Source: Deltaproteobacteria bacterium (GTDB lineage: Bacteria > Desulfobacterota > Desulfarculia > Adiutricales > Adiutricaceae). Taken from it: DNA of 11,012 nucleotides. Both the position numbers and the translations under genes were made by a program. Position 1 is the first letter of the stretch, and each line of letters starts with the position of its first letter. The stretch lies in the NCBI GenBank assembly GCA_031278835.1, contig JAITJP010000358.1, positions 1 through 11,012 on the forward strand. Direction: 5' to 3'. The notes under the pieces were generated by a model that had not been told where the DNA came from, made no database searches, and saw nothing but the letters and a program-made list of their open reading frames with translations. Positions 1-5,478 of the stretch are shown here, piece after piece.

Positions 1-326
1 CTGGCCTGGCCTGGCCAAACATGGCTTTAGGACTTTAAATTACCAATGTTACGACAAGTGGATTTTTTTCGCTTCAAAAATCCATTGTAAAGTGACCTTT
101 TAAGTGGTAAACTTGGTCCTTTGAAAATCCTTTGGCCTTTTTACGTTTTTTAACTTAAAGGGCTTTGGGCTATTTTTGGCCTAAGCCAAAAAATGCCCAT
201 CTGGTTTGGCTTAAAAAAAAAACAAAAAAACCCTAAATAATTTTTTACTCAAAAAAAAATAAAAAAAACGCCTCTGGCTTTTGGCCCCATATTTTTTTAT
301 TTTTTTACCATTCACGAGGTCTATAG
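1..326. other. A/T-rich intergenic spacer upstream of the dehydrogenase gene
   Basis: I see no credible gene here. The stretch opens with three tandem CTGGC units (1-15) and becomes rich in T and A tracts, especially from 210 to 310. Several inverted repeats built from TTTGGC and GCCAAA lie at 173-212. The promoter of the downstream gene probably lies in this region, but I could not find a -35/-10 pair good enough to report. The end of whatever gene lies upstream is outside the window. Confidence 0.6.
173..212. repeat. Three-arm inverted repeat (TTTTTGGC / GCCAAAAA / TTTGGCTT)
   Basis: TTTTTGGC at 173-180 pairs perfectly over 8 bp with GCCAAAAA at 185-192, with a 4-nt loop. The overlapping segment AAGCCAAA at 183-190 can instead pair over 8 bp with TTTGGCTT at 205-212. 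The two hairpins share the middle arm and exclude each other. The second is followed by a run of A, not T, so neither is a normal intrinsic terminator on the + strand. The function is unknown and it may simply reflect the A/T plus GGC bias of the spacer. Confidence 0.35.
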
Positions 327-1463
327 ATGGATTACGATATCTCGGTCATTCCCGGAGACGGCATCGGGCCGGAGGTGGTTGGCCAAGCCCTAAAAGTTAT
401 GAACAAAGCCGCCCAGCGTTTTGGTTTTGGGCTAAAAATAAACCAGCTACCCTATGGGGCCAACCATTACCTTAAAACCGGGGTCATCTTACCCGAGGAA
501 GCTTTTTCGGAACTCTCTTCGACCAAGGCCATGTTACTGGGGGCCATTGGCGATCCCAGGGTAGCCATGGGCCCCTTGGAGCAAGAACTTTTATTGGCCC
601 TGCGTTTTCGCTTTGATTTATACGTCAATTTAAGGCCAGCCAAATCTTTTCCCAACGTCAAAATTCCCATAAATACGGTGCCGGACGGGGAGATTTTGGA
701 TCTTTTGGTGGTTAGGGAAAATACCGAGGATTTTTACATGGGCCTGGGCGGCCTCGGCCAAGGCGGCTACCAGGGCTCCATAAAGGCCAAGCGGGGCCTA
801 TACCATCTGGAAGGCTCGGTTAAAATCGACCTTAGCCCAAAAACCGATTTGGCTTTTTCCCTGGGGCTCATTAGCGCCCCGGCGGCCCAGCGCGTGGCCG
901 AAAAGGCCTTTACTTTAGCCAAACAAAGGGGGGCCAAACACCTCCACGTGGCCAGTAAGGCCAACGCCGTGCCCCAGCTCTACGGCTTTTGGGACGAACA
1001 GGTCAACCAGGTGGCCAAAAATCACCCAGACATCGCCCTTAAACGCCTGAACGTTGATAATCTTTGTTACCAGCTGCCCCGGGCCCCCATGGATTTTGGA
1101 GTCATTTTATGCCCCAACCTTTTTGGCGACATAGTCAGCGATCTGGCCTCCTCTCTGATAGGCGGTTTGGGCTTGGCCCCCTCGGCCAACCTGGGCGACC
1201 ACTTGGCCATGTTTGAACCGGTTCACGGCTCAGCCCCGGACATCGCCGGTACCGGGAAGGCCAACCCCATAGCCGCCACCCTTTCCGGCTCCCTACTACT
1301 AAACCACTTGGGCCAAAGCCAGGCCGCCCAGGCCATCGAAAGGGCGGTCAAAGATTACCTAAGTCAGGGTCTTGATTTGCCCTTTGAACTGGGCGGCCAG
1401 GCCTCGGTGGAAAAGGTTGGCCAGATCCTGAGCCTGGCCCTGGAAACCATGCCAATCAAATAA
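327..1463 (+). CDS. NAD-dependent isocitrate/isopropylmalate dehydrogenase family protein
   Basis: This 378-residue cytosolic enzyme belongs to the beta-decarboxylating dehydrogenases, which oxidise and decarboxylate a 2-hydroxy acid using NAD(P) and a divalent metal. Seen: GDGIGPEV at 10-17, LLALR and NLRP at 89-104 (substrate-carboxylate arginines), VVRENTEDFY at 128-137 with the catalytic Tyr137, Lys211 in ASKANAV, and metal-binding Asp244, Asp268 and Asp272 in the NLFGDIVSDL block. EPVHGSAPDIAG at 297-308 carries Asp305, the residue that selects NAD over NADP. Length is normal for the family. The substrate is uncertain: LLALR and PAKSFP resemble 3-isopropylmalate dehydrogenase (LeuB), but RENTEDFY and the VDN motif resemble homoisocitrate, isocitrate or tartrate/D-malate relatives. 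The ATG follows CGAGGT (315-320) at a 6-nt spacing. A GmhB-like gene starts about 37 nt downstream and may be co-transcribed. Confidence 0.93.
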   Translation: MDYDISVIPGDGIGPEVVGQALKVMNKAAQRFGFGLKINQLPYGANHYLKTGVILPEEAFSELSSTKAMLLGAIGDPRVAMGPLEQELLLALRFRFDLYVNLRPAKSFPNVKIPINTVPDGEILDLLVVRENTEDFYMGLGGLGQGGYQGSIKAKRGLYHLEGSVKIDLSPKTDLAFSLGLISAPAAQRVAEKAFTLAKQRGAKHLHVASKANAVPQLYGFWDEQVNQVAKNHPDIALKRLNVDNLCYQLPRAPMDFGVILCPNLFGDIVSDLASSLIGGLGLAPSANLGDHLAMFEPVHGSAPDIAGTGKANPIAATLSGSLLLNHLGQSQAAQAIERAVKDYLSQGLDLPFELGGQASVEKVGQILSLALETMPIK

Positions 1464-1500
1464 GTTTTTAATCAAAAAAAATCAAATGGCGAGGCCAGAC

Positions 1501-2091
1501 ATGAGTTCTGATGGCCGGATGCCCAGGCCGGCCGTTTTTATGGACCGGGATGGCACCCTCAATTACGACAAATCGTATTTATACAAATTCGAGGACTTTG
1601 AGTGGATTGACCGGGTCCCGGAGGCCTTGGCCAGGTTAAAGGCCAGCGGGCTGGCCCTGGTGGTCATTACCAATCAATCGGGCATAAACCGGGGCTATTT
1701 TACTTGTCAAGACCTTTTTAAACTCCATGGCCAGGTTGACCAGGACTTGTTTGAGAAAGTTGGCTTCAAGATGGACGGCTGGTATTTTTGCCCCCATAAC
1801 CCGGAAATTGAGAGCTGCGCTTGTCGAAAACCGGCCCCGGGCCTCCTTCAAAAGGCCAGCCAAGAACTTTTTTTGGATCCAGCCCGCTCTTACATGGTCG
1901 GCGACAAAGCCCTGGACATCAAAGCCGGGCTGGCCATTGGGGTTAAGCGGGCCATATTGGTTCTGACCAGTTACGGGCAAAGGCAACAAAAATACCTCCC
2001 CCCGGAAACTTTGATGGTCAAAGATTTTCCCGAGGCCGCCGATTTTATCCTAAGAGATTTTTCCCAAAGCCAGCCTAAAAATTTTCCCTGA
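1501..2091 (+). CDS. gmhB: D-glycero-D-manno-heptose 1,7-bisphosphate 7-phosphatase (HAD, HisB-N/GmhB type)
   Basis: This family removes the 7-phosphate from heptose bisphosphate during synthesis of ADP-heptose for the LPS core, in the cytoplasm. Counting from the ATG at 1501 (196 residues), HAD motif I is DRDGTLN with Asp15 and Asp17, motif II is ITNQSGINRG at 57-66, motif III is Lys110 in CRKPAPG, and motif IV is VGDKALDI with Asp135. The zinc-loop ligands typical of GmhB are present: Cys97, His99, Cys106 and Cys108. The length fits GmhB (about 190). I prefer the start at 1501 because GAGG (1491-1494) sits 6 nt before it. An in-frame ATG at 1486 would add five residues but has no Shine-Dalgarno, and a third lies at 1519. 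The related histidinol-phosphatase activity of HisB-N cannot be excluded. The gene is 37 nt after the dehydrogenase gene, probably in the same transcript. Confidence 0.9.
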   Translation: MSSDGRMPRPAVFMDRDGTLNYDKSYLYKFEDFEWIDRVPEALARLKASGLALVVITNQSGINRGYFTCQDLFKLHGQVDQDLFEKVGFKMDGWYFCPHNPEIESCACRKPAPGLLQKASQELFLDPARSYMVGDKALDIKAGLAIGVKRAILVLTSYGQRQQKYLPPETLMVKDFPEAADFILRDFSQSQPKNFP

Positions 2092-2105
2092 AAATTTTAA
2101 AATTT

Positions 2106-2124
2106 AGCCAAAGTGATTTTGGCT
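2106..2124. other. Hairpin after gmhB, possible weak transcript end
   Basis: AGCCAAA (2106-2112) pairs with TTTGGCT (2118-2124) over 7 bp with a 5-nt loop, 14 nt after the gmhB stop. It is followed by TAAAAAAA, so it lacks the U tract of an intrinsic terminator on the + strand. The same arm sequences and following A tract occur at 183-220, which suggests a recurrent spacer element. Confidence 0.3.
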
Positions 2125-2190
2125 TAAAAAAATGTATTGGACAAATGAAACTTAAGGCCAGGTCCCAGGGCTTCAGAGAGGCTTTTTTTA

Positions 2191-2289
2191 ATGAACCAGC
2201 CCCTTGGCTTGGGGCCTTGGCCCTGGATTAGTTGGGCTTATTGTGTTAAATTTCCCAGCGTGCTGGCCCATGGCCCCACTCAAGTTTGA
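2191..2289 (+). CDS. Candidate tryptophan leader peptide (32 aa)
   Basis: An ATG frame of 32 codons ending in TGA lies 154 nt upstream of trpB. Residues 9-15 read PWPWISW, with TGG codons at 2218-2220, 2224-2226 and 2233-2235. AGAGAGG (2175-2181) gives a good Shine-Dalgarno 9 nt before the ATG. The Trp codons overlap the 5' side of a stem: GGGGCC (2211-2216) pairs with GGCCCC (2272-2277), and GGCC (2219-2222) with GGCC (2265-2268). A ribosome stalled for lack of charged tRNA-Trp would open that stem. Trp leader peptides of this kind are well known in proteobacteria. Weak points: the stop codon lies 17 codons past the last Trp rather than close by, TGG is common in this GGCC-rich DNA, and the antiterminator pairing is not obvious. 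Confidence 0.38.
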   Translation: MNQPLGLGPWPWISWAYCVKFPSVLAHGPTQV

Positions 2290-2407
2290 TTCCGGTCGTT
2301 TTCGCCAAGATGATTTTTTTTTCTTTCCGAGGGCGCTTGGATATGGCTGATAATTTCCTTTTTTTTGCTTTCACTTTGTCCGCTCAAGGGACAAGTTTTC
2401 CCGCCCG

Positions 2408-2434
2408 CCGACCTTTGGTCCGGTAAATTTTTTT
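2408..2434 (+). terminator. Terminator-like hairpin just before the trpB ribosome site (possible attenuator)
   Basis: CCGACC (2408-2413) pairs with GGTCCGG (2417-2423) with one bulged C and a 3-nt loop. After TAAA comes a run of seven T (2428-2434), directly followed by the GAGG ribosome site of trpB. The stem is short and bulged, so termination would be weak. GGTCG at 2294-2298, just past the leader-peptide stop, could pair with CGACC at 2409-2413 and so compete with this hairpin. Confidence 0.3.
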
Positions 2435-2443
2435 GAGGTTCTC

Positions 2444-3751
2444 ATGCCAACGATCGAAAACAAAATCTTACTTCCCAAAAGCGAGCTGCCCACCAGCTGG
2501 TATAACGTCCTGCCGGATCTGCCCGAACCGCTTGGTCCTTACATGACCCCCGACGGTCAGCCGGTCAAGCCAGCGGATCTTGAAGCCATCTTCCCGCCGG
2601 CTCTCATTGAGCAGGAAGTTAGTAACCAAAAAGTCATCATGATCCCCGAGCCGGTTTTGGAGGCGCTTTCGATCTGGCGGCCCACCCCTTTGGTCAGGGC
2701 CAGACGTTTGGAAAAGGCCCTGGGCGTTACTTCCCGTATTTACTACAAAGACGAAAGCGTCTCGCCCTCGGGAAGTCACAAAAGCAATACGGCCATGGCC
2801 CAAGCCTATTTCAACAAAATGGCCGGGATTACCAGGCTGACTACGGAAACCGGGGCCGGACAGTGGGGCACGGCCTTGGCCATGGCCGCCAGGCAGTTTG
2901 ACATTCAGGCCAGGGTTTTCATGGTTAAGGTCAGTTTGGAACAAAAACCCTATCGCAAGATCATCATGAACCTGATGGGCGCCGAGGTCTTACCCAGCCC
3001 CAGCCAGGAAACCGAGGCCGGCCGCAAGGCCCTGGCCGCCAATCCCGAGGCCTTGGGCACTTTGGGCTTGGCCATCAGTGAAGCGGTGGAAGAAGCCGCC
3101 TCCAGGCCTGACACCAATTACGTCCTGGGCAGTGTTTTAAACCACGTTATTTTGCACCAAACGGTCATTGGCCAGGAAGTCAAAAAGCAACTGGCCTCCA
3201 TTGGCGAAAAGCCCAATTATCTAATCGCCTGTCACGGCGGCGGCTCTAACTTTGGCGGCTTGGTTTCGCCCTTTGTCAAAGACATCCTGGCCGGGCACAA
3301 GATTACGGCCATCGCCGTGGAGCCCGAGTCCTGCCCAACCCTAACGGCCGGGGAGTTTAAATACGACGCCGGGGATACGGCCGGTTTTACGCCCCTAATG
3401 CCCATGTATAGCCTGGGCACTAATTTCCAGCCCCCGGCCATCCACGCCGGCGGCCTGAGATACCACGGGGCCGCCCCAATCGTGAGCGCCCTTTTGAAAG
3501 CCAAGGTCATCCAAGCCGCGGCCATCAATTCCGAGGACTGCTTCAAATACGCCCAAATGATGGCCTGGTCAGAATACCTCATCCCGGCCCCGGAGTCGGC
3601 CCACGCCCTGGCCAAGACCTGCCTTTTGGCCCAAGAACTGGAAAAAGAAGGCCGCCCCGGTTGCCTGGTCTTTAGCCTTTCGGGGCACGGACTTTTGGAC
3701 ATGGCCGCCTACCAGATCCAACAAAATAACCATTCCAACGGCAAAGCCTAA
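2444..3751 (+). CDS. trpB: Tryptophan synthase beta chain, TrpB2 type
   Basis: This PLP enzyme condenses indole and L-serine to L-tryptophan in the cytoplasm. At 435 residues it is longer than classical TrpB (about 400) and has the extended N-terminus of the TrpB2 class, a stand-alone form often not paired with TrpA. Visible landmarks: RPTPLVRARRLE near 79-90, the PLP lysine Lys113 in SPSGSHKSNTA (TrpB1 has GAHKINN instead), catalytic Glu135 in TETGAGQWGTA, GSVLNHVILHQTVIGQE near 229-245, the phosphate-binding HGGGSNFGG at 264-272, and GLRYHG further on. The ATG is preceded by GAGGT (2435-2439) at a 4-5 nt spacing. No trpA or other trp gene is in the window. The upstream spacer holds a candidate Trp leader and hairpin, and the gene ends at a strong terminator, so it is probably a single-gene unit. 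Confidence 0.95.
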   Translation: MPTIENKILLPKSELPTSWYNVLPDLPEPLGPYMTPDGQPVKPADLEAIFPPALIEQEVSNQKVIMIPEPVLEALSIWRPTPLVRARRLEKALGVTSRIYYKDESVSPSGSHKSNTAMAQAYFNKMAGITRLTTETGAGQWGTALAMAARQFDIQARVFMVKVSLEQKPYRKIIMNLMGAEVLPSPSQETEAGRKALAANPEALGTLGLAISEAVEEAASRPDTNYVLGSVLNHVILHQTVIGQEVKKQLASIGEKPNYLIACHGGGSNFGGLVSPFVKDILAGHKITAIAVEPESCPTLTAGEFKYDAGDTAGFTPLMPMYSLGTNFQPPAIHAGGLRYHGAAPIVSALLKAKVIQAAAINSEDCFKYAQMMAWSEYLIPAPESAHALAKTCLLAQELEKEGRPGCLVFSLSGHGLLDMAAYQIQQNNHSNGKA

Positions 3752-3762
3752 AAAAAATAAAA

Positions 3763-3823
3763 AAGTCCCCCATAAAAAAAACCGTAGGGCTTGGTCCCTA
3801 CGGTTTTTTTTATGGGGGGACTT
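3763..3823. terminator. Strong bidirectional intrinsic terminator between convergent genes
   Basis: A nearly perfect inverted repeat of about 27 bp spans this site. The inner stem CCGTAGGG/CCCTACGG (3782-3789 and 3796-3803) has a 6-nt loop, is preceded by eight A and followed by eight T, and is extended outward by CAT/ATG and AGTCCCCC/GGGGGGACT, with one extra G on the right arm. It reads as a terminator on both strands, 12 nt after the trpB stop and 15 nt after the end of the (-) strand gene. Confidence 0.93.
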
Positions 3824-3837
3824 AACTTGGCCAGATC

Positions 3838-4608
3838 TTATTTAAACATCTTAACCATGAGCCCGGTGGGTTTCCACTGGCCGTTTTCCAGACTTAGGAC
3901 CAAAGTAAAGCCCAAAGCCGTTTTGTTGACTCGCCACTCTCCCTTAACCAGCCAAGGACTTTCCGGTCCGAGGTTATCCCTAAGCCAGGGCATGCCATCG
4001 GCCCCGTCCAGGCCTTCCATGGCAAAGGGTCTTGATTCCAGCAAAACCAGCTTGCCCCGGGAAGGAAAAAGCCGGAGATTTTCCAGATAGGGCGACAAAA
4101 CCACAAAGGTGGCTTTGAGCTGGGCCGGGCTGTCTTTTTGTTGCCATGAGGCGGAAATCATTTGATGAAATTGACTAAAATCTCCCTTATCCAAGGCGGA
4201 GACCCAGGCGGCCATGACGTTATCTAAAATTTGCCTAACCGACGATTCCCCGACCACCAGCTCCGGGCTCTGGTAACTAAGCTGACTGGCCTCAGGGCTG
4301 ACTTCCGCTATCGGCTCACTTTCTTCTTGGGGGGCCTTTTCGGCCAAAGGGCTGGCCTGGTCGGCCTGACCGGCCACTTCGGTGGGCTTTTCGGCGGCCT
4401 TGGGCTCGGCCGCCTGGCTTTTAAGGGCCTCGGTCTGGGCCAGGCCAGTTTTTTCGGGTTGGCCTGAAGTTAAATTAAAGCGATTTTTTATTAGGGGCCA
4501 GCTTAAAAAACCAATAATGGCCAAGAGAAGGACAATAATCAGGATAAAGAAAGGACTCCGGTTAGGTCGTCTCTTGCCAAACCTAAGTTTTTCCGCTCCT
4601 GAATTCAT
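3838..4608 (-). CDS. Membrane-anchored protein with NTF2-like C-terminal domain, function unknown
   Basis: I do not recognise a named gene. The 256-residue product has a basic N-terminus (about 1-18), one hydrophobic segment at 19-40 that probably anchors it with the C-terminus outside, a low-complexity Ala/Pro/Glu/Lys/Gln linker at about 48-118, and a folded C-terminal part at about 120-256. That part begins VRQILDNVMAAWVSALDKGDFSQFHQMIS and ends in a GKLVLLES / GEWRVNKTALGFTLVLSLENGQWKPTGLMV pattern. A helix with W..AL..GD followed by a beta-sheet ending in an NG-W turn resembles NTF2-like periplasmic domains, which is inference from pattern only. The start has AAGGAGT at 4618-4624, 9 nt upstream. 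A small single-span membrane protein gene lies 144 nt upstream on the same strand. It converges on trpB and shares its terminator. Confidence 0.82.
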   Translation of the reverse strand: MNSGAEKLRFGKRRPNRSPFFILIIVLLLAIIGFLSWPLIKNRFNLTSGQPEKTGLAQTEALKSQAAEPKAAEKPTEVAGQADQASPLAEKAPQEESEPIAEVSPEASQLSYQSPELVVGESSVRQILDNVMAAWVSALDKGDFSQFHQMISASWQQKDSPAQLKATFVVLSPYLENLRLFPSRGKLVLLESRPFAMEGLDGADGMPWLRDNLGPESPWLVKGEWRVNKTALGFTLVLSLENGQWKPTGLMVKMFK

Positions 4609-4752
4609 GTTCTGGTCACTCCTTTACCTAGCCCTGGTAAAAAAAATAAAAAACAAAGGGGTCACGGGCCATTAAAAAAAATTAAACAAATTAAACTTAT
4701 TTAATCAAGGGCTTATTTAAGCGAAAAAGGCTTTTTAAGGCCGCGGCCCGTT

Positions 4753-4944
4753 TTAAACCCTGAGGGTCATCTCGGTTTGGATCTGGCCCATGCTTTTATT
4801 GGCCCGCAGCTTAGCTTGGCCGGCTTTGTAGATTAAGACAAAGGCCAGCACGATCATGACCAAAATGACCAACAGTAACAAAGGACCTCGCCATGATTTT
4901 TGTTTACCGGAGCTATCGCCTCGTAAGTTTAACCAATCATCCAT
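4753..4944 (-). CDS. Small single-span membrane protein, function unknown
   Basis: A 63-residue product starts at the ATG at 4944, chosen because CGAGGT (4951-4956) lies 6 nt before it, exactly as for the dehydrogenase gene at 327. An in-frame ATG at 4965 would add seven residues but has no such site. The protein has a polar N-terminus containing SSGKQKSWRG, a strongly hydrophobic segment at about 20-39 (PLLLLVILVMIVLAFVLIYK) and a short charged C-terminal tail. The lysine and arginine just before the segment suggest the N-terminus stays in the cytoplasm. It precedes the NTF2-like membrane protein on the same strand and a candidate promoter lies upstream at 5044-5073, so the pair may form a transcript. 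No homolog is recognised. Confidence 0.65.
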   Translation of the reverse strand: MDDWLNLRGDSSGKQKSWRGPLLLLVILVMIVLAFVLIYKAGQAKLRANKSMGQIQTEMTLRV

Positions 4945-5043
4945 AAGCTTACCTCGAAAAATCAAATAAAGGGCCGCCAGATCAAAGCCCTAAAACCATT
5001 TAAAATTTGGCTAAGCTCAACTTTTAAATCAAGGCCTCCCTAA

Positions 5044-5073
5044 CATATAAGGCTAAACTCGTAACTTAGTCAA
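5044..5073 (-). promoter_or_regulatory. Candidate sigma70 promoter for the small membrane-protein gene
   Basis: Read on the - strand, TTGACT (5073-5068) is followed after 18 nt by TATATG (5049-5044). The -35 matches five of six consensus bases and the -10 matches four. Transcription would start near 5037, about 90 nt before the ATG at 4944. Confidence 0.45.
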
Positions 5074-5114
5074 GAGCGAATAAAATTAAGCCCAATTTGG
5101 CCCTGGTTTTTTTC

Positions 5115-5177
5115 AGCCACATTTTTTTAATACTTGGCTCTGGCCAAGGCTGCCGCTTCGGAGGCCTGAAAGTGGCT
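5115..5177. other. Possible three-stem RNA fold
   Basis: AGCCAC (5115-5120) can pair with GTGGCT (5172-5177), enclosing CTTGG/CCAAG (5133-5137 and 5144-5148) and GCCGC-TTCG-GAGGC (5152-5165, one G-A mismatch, UUCG-type loop). This gives a three-way junction. In such GGCC-rich sequence chance pairings are common, so support is weak without conservation. Confidence 0.2.
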
Positions 5178-5378
5178 ATTTTAACATTATTGCCGTTTCG
5201 ATCAATTATTTTTCGCCGCCGGCCCGGCCTTGATGGCCCTGGTCTGGCTGGGCCGCCCAGGGCACTGACCTAGGAGGCTTTTTCCTTTTGGAGCCAAATA
5301 TTGGCTCAAAAGTAAAGCTGAGCTTTTAAGAAGGGCTTGGCTATTGAATATCCTTTGGCTTTTGTAGTCTAATTGACC

Positions 5379-5398
5379 AAAGGCTTTTATAGCCTTTT
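5379..5398. terminator. Hairpin with T-rich end upstream of glycerate kinase
   Basis: AAAGGCT (5379-5385) pairs with AGCCTTT (5391-5397) over 7 bp with a TTTAT loop, ending in four T. It lies about 80 nt before the kinase start. It could be a weak terminator for an upstream transcript or part of the kinase leader. The nearly symmetrical sequence reads similarly on both strands. Confidence 0.3.
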
Positions 5399-5478
5399 GG
5401 CATTTGTCAAAATTAAACCGGGCCTTGGGCCGGGTGATTTTTTTCTTTGAGTTAACCCTCAGAGCAAGGTTTTTATTA

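Larger units (their letters stand above)
2092..2443. other. Spacer between gmhB and trpB with possible Trp-responsive leader
   Basis: No full-length gene fits here. From left to right it holds a 7-bp hairpin (2106-2124), a candidate 32-codon Trp-rich leader peptide with its own Shine-Dalgarno (2191-2289), a strong GC stem over the Trp codons (2211-2277), a small hairpin TTTGTCC/GGACAAG (2375-2395), and a terminator-like hairpin ending 9 nt before trpB. A weak promoter-like pair (TTGGCC at 2217, TATTGT at 2239, 16-nt spacer) lies inside the leader frame and would exclude its use. I could not find a convincing promoter ahead of the leader. Confidence 0.5.
4945..5478. other. Long divergent spacer between the membrane-protein gene and glycerate kinase
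   Basis: No protein gene is supported in these 534 nt. The left part contains a candidate (-) strand promoter (5044-5073). The middle holds a possible multi-stem RNA fold (5115-5177), and a hairpin with a T-rich end lies at 5379-5398. I could not identify a convincing promoter for the glycerate kinase gene. A (-) strand frame over 5202-5546 overlaps the kinase start and shows no recognisable protein character. Confidence 0.6.

Noticed and set aside
1..15. Three tandem CTGGC units at the window start
   Set aside because: Too short and too close to the general GGCC bias to call a meaningful repeat.
1636..1989. Long (-) strand frame opposite gmhB, and similar antisense frames opposite trpB, glycerate kinase and rplI
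   Set aside because: These are shadows caused by codon bias of the real genes; none has a ribosome site or recognisable protein features.
2217..2244. TTGGCC-N16-TATTGT promoter-like pair upstream of trpB
   Set aside because: Both boxes are weak matches and TTGG/TTGGCC strings are very common in this sequence. It remains possible only as an alternative to the leader-peptide reading.
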